64,000 nucleotides of DNA from Erythroxylum novogranatense (Eukaryota > Streptophyta > Magnoliopsida > Malpighiales > Erythroxylaceae), in NCBI GenBank assembly GCA_029891385.1, contig CM057228.1, positions 23,026,309-23,090,308 of the forward strand, given 5' to 3'. Of the stretch, positions 1-11,959 are shown one piece after another. How positions within the stretch are numbered: position 1 is the stretch's first letter; the number at the start of each line of letters is the position of its first letter. The notes beneath the pieces are model-generated. The model was not told where the DNA came from and made no database searches. It saw nothing but the letters and a program-made list of their open reading frames with translations. Made by a program: the position numbers and the translations under genes.

Positions 1-881
1 ACTCAACTCATTTCTAACCTCAATCCATCATTTAAACCATCTTTTATCAAAAACCCAAATCAAAACCAACGAAAACCCTATCATCGCAACTTTCCAAATT
101 TCTAACCAATTTCTTACTCAAATCAATGATCAAATGAAACGATTTAAGGCATAAACACATAGAAACTTACTTGATTCAAGCTAGAAACTTTCGAAAATCT
201 TCCAAGAACTCCAAATCGCCAGATGCTCACCCACGACCGTCGATGGTGAGAAATGAACATTTAAACTTATATATATATATATGAGCTTTAAAGGCTTGTT
301 TGGCAATTTAGTTGCCACAAGTCCAAACTTAGAGTCTATCAGTCTAATTCTTATTCTATTTTTCTCCCAATTTCGCAATAACCATAACTAATAAATCCTG
401 AAATTATAATCCCAATTGTTTCATATCAATTGTCAATCAATCTCGGACCCGGAATCAATTTAATCATCTACTAAGCCAATCTTCCTATTAGGATCCATTA
501 CTCTAAAAATCCCAGAAAAGTTCCCATAAATTCACAAAATTAGCAAATACCCATTCCTATACTCATATTCCATTTTCCATTCCTCTAAATTCCATTTCAT
601 TCCAATTCCATATTCAAAACCTAATTTATACACTTATTACTAAATTTTCAATTTTCACAACCAATTCTCATCTGTACAATTATAACCAATTTTCGATACA
701 CAATCAATTCGAGAATCGTCATACATGTACGTACATATATATATATACTTGTGCAGTCAATAATCTGTTACCGATATCTATAAAAACAATAATGCATGTA
801 CAATGTCACATTTGCCTGTACCCAATTCTAACCCGATCCAAATTACTGACATACCCGTCACTCCGGTAACGGGATGTTACA
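1..881 (-). repeat. LTR remnant, TGTAACATCC-type gypsy family, antisense
   Basis: On the minus strand this begins at 881 with TGTAACATCCCGTTACCG, then reads like the LTRs of element B (11116 onward): a site to 'gtaatttggatcgggttag' and a leader ending in a GTAAGT donor (minus strand, 165-170). It runs off the left window edge, so solo LTR and intact element cannot be separated. No target duplication can be tested. Family by boundary and colinear blocks; coding part not seen. Confidence 0.75.
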
Positions 882-2175
882 CTTGACCTTGAGGTTATGA
901 AATTAAATTGCACAAGTCATTCCTTCACCCTTTAAGATAAATATAGGTTGACTTAGGCTTTGACTTGTCTCAGTAGGACCCAAGTAAACTAATGGGTCTA
1001 AAACATAAGGCATAAGCTAACATAATAGGGAAATCAAACTTATTCGACCGGATTTGATTAGACCAAAATAGGGTAACTAAAATGAGTCGATATGACCTAA
1101 GTGGCCATTTGGCCCTTTACTATTTCAAATTAGTCGAGCCTACTATATAAGTTCAAACCCATAAAAATCAGTCATGTTTATTAATCTAGTTAAGTCTAAC
1201 TAAAATACGTCAAGCTTATTAATAAATCCACTAACTTATTAAGGCCTCATATCATTTATAATTAAACTAATTAATTAAAATACAAAATTACCATAAAGAT
1301 CCATTAAATACCCTCATTTATAAAACGGACACCAACCATGGTTACTCATAACTGTCGTCGCCCACCAGCAACAACCATTGTTACTTGCTTCTAGTGATAA
1401 TTATATTGTAAATGACTGTAAAAATTTTCAAAGAAATTTACATATCATTATAATATCTTCTATGAAAGTGAGACACTAAAAAACTCTTTAAACAACAATA
1501 TATAAAAATAATATTTTGTAAATAATATATACAAGTAAACAAATGCTCATATTTAGAATAAATATAATAATAGGTATCATTTGACTTTGATATTAATGTT
1601 ATGAACAATAATATAAAAATAAAGTACCAAAGAAAATAATTCAATAGAAGCATAGTTGCTTATTCAAACATGACTAAATATTACAGAAAAATATTTATAA
1701 GCATTAATGATAACAAAAACCATCCAAGTCAATGAAAGAAAATATGGGTTAATTGACTTTTGAAAAATAATAACATTTTTTACTAAAGTCATATTGAACT
1801 TCAAAATGCTCGACCAACTGAATTAGACTAAAGCTAACAAAATTTCAAATCAAATTTGGACTGTAGGTGGCTTAACACATAACCCCTAAGCATTGATATA
1901 GAGGTACTTCTAAATTGTCTATATATTATGTCCCTTTTAACAATTTATTAATAAATATCTTATCTTTCTTGAAAGACTGGTATTTCTTTTTTCAAAATCT
2001 TTTTGATTGTATGTTTTTTATGGGTGTTTTAGATATTATTAACTTCCTAAATAATAAGTTAAGTAATAGGTTTAATTAAATATATATCACATTCTAATTA
2101 AATGTTTTTGCTATGATCACTCTAAATGTGATACTATAAATACCATGCAAGAGAATTCCATTTTAGTAAGATTAA
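882..2175. other. Unassigned AT-rich sequence
   Basis: No open frame of note, no recognised transposon ends and no RNA gene seen. It may be the host sequence into which the 1-881 LTR inserted. Nothing more can be supported. Confidence 0.4.
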
Positions 2176-2432
2176 GGGGGCGTTTGGTTTGAGGGTTTGA
2201 GAATGAAGGAATGGAATCATTGTAAAAAATAGTGTTTGTTTTGAGGTTTTCAATTCTAAGGGAATAGATTTATTCCATTAAGTTTGGGAATCTACTAAAC
2301 CCTCCAAATGGGATGGGTATCAAGTTTTCATTTCAATCTAGTGATTATTATTTATACCCCTCTCTCACATAAACAATTTTTATTCTTAATTATATTAATC
2401 ATCACTCATCATCATCATCATCATCGTCGTCG

Positions 2433-2512
<80 letters not shown>

Positions 2513-2566
2513 GTTATTTATAAGTTTTAAACTTATTATTGTTATTAATTATTGTTGTTGTTGTTG

Positions 2567-2600
<34 letters not shown>

Positions 2601-2677
2601 GTTTTAAACTTATTATTGTTATTAATTATTGTTGTTGTTGTTATTATTATTATTATTTATAAAATTTAAACTTCTTA

Positions 2678-2710
<33 letters not shown>

Positions 2711-3110
2711 ATTATTAATTATTATTCTTATTATTTATTATTATTATAAATTTTAAACTTATTATTATTATTATACTAAATTAATTATCTTATTATTATT
2801 ATTATTTATTTTATTATTAATGTTATATGAAATTAATTATCTTATTATTATTATTATTAATTTTATTATACTTAAATTAATTATCTTATTATTATTATTA
2901 TTATAAATTTATAATAAAATAATAAATATGATATGAAAATATAATATTATATTATCTCATTAATGCAACAAACCAAACAACATTATTGGTATTAATACAA
3001 AAACTTAAGTTACAAACCAAACATCATTTCTTATTTTTTATACTCATTTCTATTCCCTTCTACTATTATACCTATATCCATATTCAACCTTAGGTTCAAA
3101 CCAAACGTCA
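2176..3110. mobile_element. MITE-like foldback element with microsatellite core
   Basis: The left end reads GGGGGCGTTTGGTTTGAGGG; the right end is TTCAAACCAAACGTC, whose complement GACGTTTGGTTTGAA matches the left terminal repeat with few changes. The core is ATT-rich with no coding capacity. TTA/TAA at the left edge fits a Harbinger/Tourist-type duplication, but the right end is degraded and the matching copy is not clear. An alternative is a hAT-type MITE. Confidence 0.6.
2434..2512. repeat. (ATT)n microsatellite
   Basis: About 26 uninterrupted ATT units, followed to about 2910 by interrupted ATT, GTT and TTA runs. It creates a false frame of tyrosine codons. Confidence 0.97.
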
Positions 3111-4430
3111 AGAGTTTAATTTAAAATCAAATTATGGGAATGAATGTCCCACTTGGAAAAACTGACAAGAACTTCGACACCATTCCTAAGTACTTTCCCC
3201 TACATTAACACCTCTTTTTTGCACTTTTACGGAAGTTAGGTCCTTGATTTTTGGTACCTATGTGGTCAACGCTTTGGAAGAAATGAAACAAAATCGAGTG
3301 TTTCTGTTCCATGATAAGACGACTAGTTTTCACAGTTTTCTCTACTAATCTCCCTAATGGGCCTAACCCTAGCATCCTTCCAATGTAAGAACTCACTATC
3401 TGCTTCTGGGCCATTCTTTTATGGCCATTGTGGAGTAGGCCGAAACTGCCCAGTAAGTAGACTCAGTTCACTATATAGATTCTCTTAGTAAATAATATCA
3501 ACAGTATAGTATAACTTGATGGAATATGGGGAATGAGACAATAGACAATTGATCGAAAGAGTCCAATGCCGTAGCATGGACCAAACAACAGACGACATCC
3601 TTCTTATGTAGTTTCGACGACTTTTCAAGGGGAAGTTTCAAAGGGCAAGTGCAATCCACTTGTAATAGTAAAATTGCGAACCAGACCCCGACAATATGGA
3701 GCCCTCAGGATGGCAATATGGGCATATGGGCAGAGTGGCACAGTGGATTTGACAGTTGTTGTGAAGGTTGGTGGAATGTGGTCAATATGGCAAACAAGGT
3801 GATTTAAGCCTCAATTTGACTAGTACCTGCTTACAGTCCATTTAAAGATTTAACATTTTGTCAAAGCTTCTCAAGTTTCAAGATGACGGTAGTTGCCAAT
3901 TGGTAACACAGTCTTAGCCATATACCAAGACCCTTCTCTGTTCAAAAACGATGGTCGGAGATAAAGTCCTGCCACGTTGTTGATGGCTCCACATGATCCG
4001 TACTTAAACGATGGGGTTCAGCCTCAAGGCTATTTTTCTGTTGGTATGTAGTTTTAGGGCTACTTCAAACACCATTTAGGTGGGTGCAAGCATAAAATAA
4101 AGGAAATACTTCATGTTCGTGCAAAATAAACTTTTTAAGTACAAAAAATAAAGGATCTTAAAAAAGTCATGTAATAAAAGATAAATATATGGGCGAATGA
4201 ACAACCAAGTAGATAAACATGCTGAGTTTTAAGATATTATATTTTACGCAATTTGACTAATCCGTTGTTTATTTATTTTACTTTTTCTCAATATAACTCA
4301 TTCGAGTTTTGTTCTCCTCATTTAGCTACAAAGAGTATTCTTTGTATTCTTTGAAGGAAAAGTATATATTAATACAAAGGTCACCCTGGGACTCGAACTT
4401 TCACCGAAGTTGATCACCAACAACCTTTAC
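3111..4430. other. Unassigned sequence left of the family G fragments
   Basis: No domain, terminal repeat or RNA gene recognised. A minus-strand frame of 69 codons at 3205-3414 has no recognisable motif. Near 4386-4398 the minus strand has a B-box-like GTTCGAGTCCC but no convincing A box at tRNA spacing. Confidence 0.4.
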
Positions 4431-7120
4431 ACAATAATCTCACTTAGGTTTACTTAAGCAAGACCTTAACCTTCAATAACCCTCAAAGTATTTACCTCAC
4501 ACACTCGAAGAAACAACGCTACGAAAGGAATAAGAAAATAAAGGCAATAAGGAAATAAGAGAGATACGGTAAAACCAACTTTTATATTACTTTCCCTCAA
4601 AAGAATACAAGGAATGCTCTTTCTAACTAAATGAGGAGAGCAAAGCTCGAATGAGCTATAAATAGGCACTTTAATTTGGAAGCCAAGTTACATTCAAAAT
4701 CTCACTTAAACTGAACTGCTTAAAATCATGCTAAGATCATGTCTATCTTTACCAGATTACATCACGTAGACTAATTGAATGACACCTCATCCAAATAAGA
4801 ATCTAATTGATAAGATAAAATCTAAAAGATAACAGAAAGATAGAGTTTACATTCAAATAAAAAACTAGCATCATTATCCTTGAAGATCTCTACTATCTTC
4901 AGATGTTGAGTCTCACTATAACTCTAACTCCTAGTTGTCGTCACATCATCCAAGATCTCCCCACGATCTTTATCCACTGATGATGCAGTGTGATCTTATC
5001 GAAATCCACATAGCATATTGGCTTGATCCAATGCTTCCCACAACAAGTCCACTAGTCGTGATCCATTCATACAAGCATGAACCAAGTCCTTAGTCCATCA
5101 AGTCTTTAGCCTAGGTCGAGTCAATCTCTACAAGGTTTGAGACTCTACCAAAATTCATACCAAGTCCAATCTCACTCACCCATGTTTGCCCTAATGCTTT
5201 CGCATGCCTTTGTCATACGTGTAATCTAGATAACCTTCCTCCTAAAGCATATCGTGAAGGTCGTTAAGAAGTGATCTGAAGTTTAAGGGTCAAACAAACC
5301 ACCCCCCAACAGATGGATTCGACGCCCTTTTCGAATTAGTCTGTTGGCACTCCTCTACGAGTGGTTTTTTCGAAGACTCTTAGTCAGCTCTTGAACACAA
5401 TAACAAGTCTTCATATCGATTGACACTTCACCCAAGTATCATTGTCCCAATCCATCGAGGTTATCTTTGCTTCCACTTGGACTTGCCTTCTCAAGGCTCA
5501 TCGCACCCGTCAAAGACATATTGAGAAGAGCTCCATCCGCTGAGCTTTCCTTGTCACCTTGATCCTCCGCGATCTTGGCAATGATATACTCCTTACCTGC
5601 CTTCTATTTCAGGCTTTCTCAATCACAGTTTAGCTTGTTTTCAATGATCATAGCTGACACTTGTTCTACCAGTGTTGTAGTCTCTTTCGTCCCACCAACA
5701 AATCTACAACAATTAATAAAGAAGGAATTTTCATCATGAATAATCATCACACCTCCTGAACTTAGGTACAACATTATCTTTGCACGACAATCTCACTTAG
5801 GTTCACTTATGCAAGAATTCGGCCTTCAACAACTCTCGAAGTTTTTACCTCACACACTCGAAGAAACAATGCTACAGAAGCAATAAGAGAATAAAGCAAC
5901 AAGGAATAAAAAGAGATATGGTAAAACTAGCCTTTATATACTTTCCCTCAAAAGAATACAAGGAATACTCTCTCTGATTGAATGAGGAGAGCAAAGCTCA
6001 AATAAGCTATATACGTGCACACTAACTTGGAAGCGAAGTTACATTCAAAATCTCACTCAAATTAAACTGCCTAAGATCATATTAAGATCACGTATATCTC
6101 TATCAGATTACATCACGTGGACTAAATGGAAGACACTTCCATCAAATAGGACTCATAACTTATAAGATGGAATCTATAAGATAACAGAAAGATAGAGTTT
6201 ACATTCAAATAAGAAACTAGCATCCTTATCCTCGAAGATCTCCACTATATTTAAAAGTTGAGTCCCACTGTAACTTTAACTCCTAATTGTTGCCATATCA
6301 TCCAAGATCTCCTTATGATCTCTATTCGCTAATGATGTAGTGTGATATTGTCGAAGCCCACATAACACACTGGCCTAATCCAACTCTTCCCACAACAAGT
6401 CCACTAGTCCTGGTCCATTCATCCGAGCATAGGCCAAGTCCTTAGCCTAGGTCGAGTCAATCTTCACAAAGTCTGAGACTCTATCAAAATTCGTACCAAG
6501 TCTAATTTCACTCGCCCCTATTTTCCCTAGTGTTTTTACATGCCTCCCTCATTGTGTAATCCAGCTAACCTTTCTTCTAAGGCACTTTGTGAAGGTCAAC
6601 AAGAAGTGTTCTAAAGTTTAAGGGTCTAACAAACCACCCCCACTAGATGGATTTGACGCCGTTGTCAAATTAGTTTGTTGGCACTCCTCTATGAATGGTT
6701 TTTTCGAAGACTCCTTAGTCAACTCTTGAAGATGGTAGCAAGTCTTCATATCGATTAGCACTTCACCCAAGTATCATTGTCCCAATCCATCGAGGTTGTC
6801 TTTACTTCCACTTAGACTTGCCTTCCCAAAGCTCACCACTCCCACCAAAGACATATTGAGAAGAGCTCCATTCGTCGAGCTTTCCTTGTCACCTTGATCC
6901 TCCGCAATCTTAGCAATGATATGCTCTTTACTTGCCTTCTGTTTTGAGCTTTCTTAAGCATAGTTTGGTTCCTTTTCAATGATCATAGTCGACACTTGTT
7001 CTACCGGTGTTGTAGTCTCTTTTGTCCCACCACCGAATCTACAACAATTAATAAAGAGGGACTTTTCATCATGCATAACTATCATTCCTCCCAAACTTAG
7101 GTACAACACTATCTTTGCTG
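4431..7120 (-). repeat. Tandem duplication, two 1.35-kb units, gypsy family G
   Basis: Unit 1 (4431-5783) and unit 2 (5784-7120) are colinear copies offset by 1353 bp; for example 'cacttagg' starts at 4441 and 5794. On the minus strand each unit runs from the middle of a protease-coding segment, through a polypurine-like run (complement of 'aaaccacccccac'), into an LTR start (TGTTAGACC at 6631, TGTTTGACC at 5296) and on to the LTR tail. The join at about 5783/5784 puts LTR tail directly against mid-protease, so it arose by segmental duplication, not by a second insertion. Confidence 0.8.
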
Positions 7121-7285
7121 CCTTAAGGAAGTCGATCCTCAATATCATTGCAAAATCCCCAAGTGGTATGACCATATAATTCATTTTGGCACGACAACTT
7201 CCTATGCTCACTGGGACATTATAAACAGTTTCCATCATCGCTTGTGCCTTACTCATAGAGGTTCTTAACTTTATCGGGGTCTTAG
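6954..7285 (-). pseudogene. Gypsy protease fragment (family G)
   Basis: A minus-strand frame of 100 codons encodes the middle and end of a retroviral-type aspartic protease domain, with the IVLYLSLGG-type strand and an acidic linker. It is clearly related to the longer copy at 49408-50142. The catalytic N-terminal part is missing because element D begins at 7286, where the frame ends. No RT or integrase follows; the frame leads into the LTR at 6631. Family by motif and by similarity to the second copy; clade not certain. Confidence 0.65.
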
Positions 7286-7499
7286 TGTTGGACCCCGAAC
7301 TTTTCGTGAAAATTAGAAATTATAAAATGAAATTAAATGAGGAAATGTAGTATGATTCTTTGAAATAAATGAAAAGTATAAATGAATTTATGAGTTTTTG
7401 ATAAAATGAAAGACTATTGGGTTTTCCTTGTGTTTTGCCTATGTTTGATAAAAAGATTAGATATTGTGTATTGTGTTTGGATGTGGGAATTTGAGGTTG

Positions 7500-8475
7500 T
7501 GGATAAGTGAAGTGCTGTGCAGGTTGAAGAATTTGGCCAGTGACATTTTAGGAGAGATGTTGTCAAAATTTTCATAATGGGCAGAAACTTTGACTGCATT
7601 TTTAACCCTCTTATAGTATAAATTAGATCGGAGAGTCTTCTTGAAGATTGTAGTTTAGGTTTTGATCTTTACAATGATGTATAATATGTTATTTGTGGAT
7701 GTGAGAATTGGAAGATGTGAAATTGTGAAGTTTTGGATGTGGTATAGGATGACCAATTATCTGGCAGAAACTTTGACTAAAAAATTGGCCTAGTTAGAGG
7801 TTGAAATTACCTTAAGTGCTTCATGAAAGTTGAAGATTTTGTTTTGATCTTCACATTGATATAAAGTTTAGAATTTTTGGACAAGGGGATGAGAAGTTAT
7901 GAATTTTAAAAATTGTGTTACTGTTCAGGATGATAGTAATTGAACAGTAATTATGACTGACTTTTTGATCTACATAGAGGTTGTTTTTTCTCTTAAAGTC
8001 ATCATGAAAGTTTTAGATTACATTCTGATCTTTACATTGATGTAAAGTATGGAATTTTTGGACCATGGAATAGGAAGTTATGATTTTTACAAATTGCTGT
8101 TATTGTTTGGGAAGAGTATTAGTGGACATAAACTTTGAGTGGCTTTTTGATTCCCTTAGGGGCCAAATTTAATTTTCTGTCCTCCATAAAAGTTGTAGGT
8201 TGCATTTTGATCTTTTCATTGACATAAAGTATGACATTTTTGGACCTTGGAGCTGAAAGTTAGAAATTTTAGAAGTTGTGATATTGTTTAGGGAGACATT
8301 AATTGGACAAAAAGTTTGAGTGGGATTTTGACCCCTTTAGAGACAGAATTGATTTTTTAGTTCTTCATGGAAGTTGTAAAGCTTCCTTTCAGCTTTATTT
8401 GGATACTAAGTTTGTGAATTTTGGACTTCTGTATAAAAAGTTATGAATTATAGAAAGTCAGGTATGCGTTTTGAA
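7500..8475 (+). repeat. Tandem ~180-bp modules in the D LTR U3 region
   Basis: A block containing the equivalent of 'gcagaaactttgactg' recurs near 7581, 7763, 7942, 8125 and 8305, that is every 179-183 bp. Each module also has 'cttcatgaaagttg', 'gatctttacattgat' and 'aagttatgaattt' equivalents in the same order. Modules are diverged from one another but colinear with the 3' LTR at 24300-25340. Confidence 0.85.
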
Positions 8476-8477
8476 GC

Positions 8478-8740
8478 GATCCTTTGTTTTGGCTGATCGA
8501 CCTTGTTTTGGCCTACCGATCTTGTTTTGGCCGACCGACCTTTGTTTTGGTCGATCTACCTTTGTTTTGGCCGACCGACTTTTGTTTGGCCGATCGACCT
8601 TTATTTTTTAAACCGACCTTTGTTTGGCCGACCGATCTTTGTTTTGGACGACCGACCTTTGTTTTGGCCGACCGACCTTTGTTTTGGCCGATCGACCTTT
8701 TGTTTTGGCCGACCGATCTGACCATTTGGTTTTGCCCGAC
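8478..8740 (+). repeat. 20-bp GC-rich tandem array in D 5' LTR
   Basis: About 12 imperfect copies of a 20-bp unit, consensus GCCGACCGACCTTTGTTTTG, in otherwise AT-rich LTR. Because 20 is not a multiple of three and the unit lacks stops, it creates overlapping frames on both strands; these are artefacts. Confidence 0.95.
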
Positions 8741-9306
8741 CTAATCCGACCCTCTCTCATTCTTTTGCTTATATCTTTTCCGTCTGACATCCGATTGACT
8801 TGGTTTTCAAAGCGTTGGATTCCTAAGACATTTATCTACATCCTCATTGGAAATTTGTGAAATTTTGAGATTAAATTGAGGAAGATTAATTTAATCAAAG
8901 TGAGTTAGATAATTTTCCGAACATGGTTCAGTCTTTTGAGAAATTCTTGATTTGTGGAGATCCGATTGAACTGATTCTTGTGGCAAAATAAAATAGAGAC
9001 TTGGGGCTACAAATCATATGAAGGAATTGAATTTCAATGTAGCCCCTAAGCTTTCAATTTCTGAATGGAAGTCGGGTTTAGTGTGCAGTCTTGGATTAGA
9101 AAAATCTGAAAGTATTTTAGCCATAACTTTTTCTCTAGTTATCCAAATGAGGTCATTCTTGATTTGTATTAAACTAGAGAAATAAGGTTACAAATGTTCT
9201 GAAGAACTTGAGTTTCAATTTAGTCTCTAAGAATGCCAATTTTCGGATGGAAATTGAATTAAAGTGTTTAAAATGAATTTTAGGGGCAAACTTGGAAGAA
9301 CACTTA

Positions 9307-10766
9307 GGCTCTGTTTGTTTTGAGGGTTAGGGATGGAATGGAATGGAACGTAACACACTTCCATCGTTTGTTTGAAGGTTTCATAATGAAATGAAATAGA
9401 CTGGGATGGAAACGGAGGGTTTCATGTTACATTTTATTCCATCCTAAACAGTGAAAATAAGAAATCTCCGATTTGGGAGGTTTAGGATGGAACGTATCCT
9501 AATAAATACATACTATCTAATATACCCTCAATAATTCTTCTTAATATCAACTCTTAACAAATCATAATATTAATATATCAAATAGAATATAGAAATATTT
9601 AATACAATAAATTTTATTAAATAATTAATAATAATATTTTCATATTATTAATAATAAATTATTTATATTTAATAATAAAATATAAAATTTTATATTTAAA
9701 ATTTATTTATTTATTTTATTTATATAGAAATATATAAAACAATTAAATAATAATTTTATATATTTTCGATTTTCATTAATAAAAATATATTAAAAATTAT
9801 TCTTTTCTATATATTAATATTTAATATAATAAATTTTATTAAATAAATAATAATAATATTTTAAATTATTAATAATAAATTATATATATTTAATAATAAA
9901 ATAAAATATTTTATATTTTATATTTTATATTTATTTATTTATTTTATTTATATAGAAATATATAAAACCAATTAAATAATACTTTTTATATTTTTCTATT
10001 TTCATTAATAAAAATATATTAAAATTATTCTTATTTGTATATATTTCTATATAAATAAAATAGATAAATAAATTTTTATATAAATAAAATTTAAATATAA
10101 TAAAATTTATTAAAAATTAATAATAATAATGTTATATAATTAATAATAAATTGTATATAATTAAAATAAATAAAATTTTATTAATGAAAATAAAAAATAT
10201 ATTTAAAATTATTCTTTAATTGTTTGTATATATTTCTATATAAATGAAAATAAAATAAATTATTTTAATATATAAATCATCTAGAATAGAATAGAATAAA
10301 ATAAAATATATTAAATAATTAATAATAATATTTTATATAATTAATAATAAATTGTATACAATTAATAATAAATTTATTAATGAAAATAGAAAATATGTAA
10401 AAAATATTCTTTAATTGTTTGTATATATTTTATATAAATAAATTATTTTAATATAAATCACATAAAATAAAATAAAATAGAATATATTAAATACTTAATA
10501 CTAATATTTTATATAATTAATAATAAAATAAAAAAAATCTCTTACAACAACCATTTTAGTATAAAGGGTATAAAAGTGATTTATTATACATTCCATTCCA
10601 TTTCATCCATCTTCCAAACAATATTTCACTACATTACATTGTGAACCCTTCCATCCTTCCCAAACAACTTTTTACTATATTACATTCCATTCCATTATAA
10701 ACCATTCTATTCCCTTCCATTCTATTACATTCCATTCCATTAATTAACATCCAACCAAACAGGCCC
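9307..10766. mobile_element. PIF/Harbinger (Tourist-like) non-autonomous element
   Basis: The left end GGCTCTGTTTGTTTTGAGG and the right end CCAACCAAACAGGCCC (complement GGGCCTGTTTGGTTGG) are imperfect terminal inverted repeats of the GGSCTGTTTGG type known for Tourist MITEs. They are flanked by the 3-bp duplication TTA (9304-9306 and 10767-10769). The 1460-bp interior is AT-rich, made of related 'ttaataataaa' and 'tatatttctatata' blocks, with no transposase. It lies in D's 5' LTR beyond the part where D's 3' LTR could show an empty site. Confidence 0.8.
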
Positions 10767-10781
10767 TTAAGGTTTTAAGTG

Positions 10782-10913
10782 ATAAGGCATATATGTAAGG
10801 GCATAATGGTCATTTTGCATTCATTAAATGCAAGAAGAGTGGGAGTTATAAGGCATATATGTAAGGGCATAATGGTCATTTTGCATTCATTAAAAGCAAG
10901 AAGAGTGGGCTGT
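10782..10913 (+). repeat. 66-bp tandem duplication in D 5' LTR
   Basis: The block starting 'ataaggcatatatgtaagg' at 10782 is repeated almost exactly at 10848. It lies just upstream of the purine-rich leader, so it may affect promoter spacing. Confidence 0.9.
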
Positions 10914-11678
10914 CGTTTAAGAAGAGGAGAAGCACGAATTTGTTTAAGTTAGAAAGAAAAGAAAAAAGAAAGAAGAAAGAAGAGAGAAGAGGGAGAGCTT
11001 TCGGTGGAGAAGAGAAAGGAGAAAGAAGAAAGGAAAGACTAGGGATTCAATTTTCTTGAGTTTCAAGGAGAATTTTAAGATGATTCAAAAGGAAAAAAGT
11101 GGAAGAGCATGAGAGTGTAACATCCTATTACCGAAGTGAAGGGCATATCGGTAATTTGGATCGGGTTAGGATTGAGTGCATCCATAGTATTGAATTGCTC
11201 ATGCATTTGTTTCTATATTATCGATAAATGATTGTTATTACACAAGCATATGAGTGTACATGCATGTATGACAATTTTCTCAGCATGATGGTATAAATTG
11301 GAAATTTTGTGATTATTGTACAAATTGAACTTTGAATATTGAATTGGAGTGAAAAATTGAATTCTAGAGGTTTGGGAAATGAAATTGGAGTGTAGAATCA
11401 TGTGTTTTATATTTTTGAGGATTTATAGGAATTTTTCGAAAATTTTTAGAGTTTTGGGTCCGGACTGAAAAAATGGCCTAAGGATTGATAAATTGGATTC
11501 CGGTTCTGAAATTGATTAGCAATTGGCACGAGATAATTAGAGTTATGATTTTAGGAATTAAATTTTTATATTCATTGCGGAATTTGGGAGAAATTAGAAT
11601 AAGAATTAGATTTTTAGACTTTAAGAATTGAGCATGTGGCAAATGAATTGCCAAACATGCCCTTAGTTTCAAATCCCT

Positions 11679-11685
11679 TATATAA
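11679..11685 (+). promoter_or_regulatory. TATA box of element B 5' LTR
   Basis: TATATAA in the context 'cccttatataagaaccc', followed by a pyrimidine-rich stretch (cttcgttcttctcttctcc) typical of plant transcription starts. The same box is at 19224-19230 in the 3' LTR. Not experimentally shown. Confidence 0.6.
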
Positions 11686-11959
11686 GAACCCTAACCTTTA
11701 AAATTTGCTTCCAACGACACCCTTGCCTTTGAAAGAAGATTCTCATCTTCGTTCTTCTCTTCTCCTTCGTGATCCATCATCTTTGCTTTCTATTTCTATT
11801 TTCTTCTCTTAAATTGTTCCACTCATCATCTTCAACCTAGCTTAAGCCTTGGAATAGAGAAGATGAAATTTGGTGGAGAGAGAGGTGATTGTCGTGGGTG
11901 TGCCTAGGTTTGAAGATTGGAGTTCTGGGTGATTTTCGAAGGTTTAAGGCTTGAATCAA

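Larger units (their letters stand above)
7286..11115 (+). repeat. Element D 5' LTR, proximal part
   Basis: Colinear with 24078-26088 from TGTTGGACCCCGAAC onward, up to about 9227 where the 3' copy is cut. It holds the 180-bp modules, the 20-bp array, the MITE and a purine-rich leader (10915-11115, rich in GAAGA) that resumes at 21498 after element B. Confidence 0.9.

Noticed and set aside
2308..2523. Plus-strand frame with a long tyrosine run
   Set aside because: It is the ATT microsatellite read in one frame; no gene context.
3205..3414. 69-codon minus-strand frame
   Set aside because: No recognisable motif, no partner exon, no support beyond being open.
4380..4400. B-box-like GTTCGAGTCCC on the minus strand, possible SINE or tRNA
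   Set aside because: No A box at the right distance, no cloverleaf seen.
8478..8740. Regularly spaced repeats that might suggest CRISPR
   Set aside because: Units are head-to-tail with no unique spacers, and the context is a plant LTR.
8484..8860. Several overlapping frames on both strands
   Set aside because: Product of a stop-free 20-bp tandem unit; the same occurs at 25300-25611.
9307..10766. Possible matrix-attachment or replication origin because of extreme AT content
   Set aside because: Terminal repeats and TTA duplication explain it as a Harbinger-type element.
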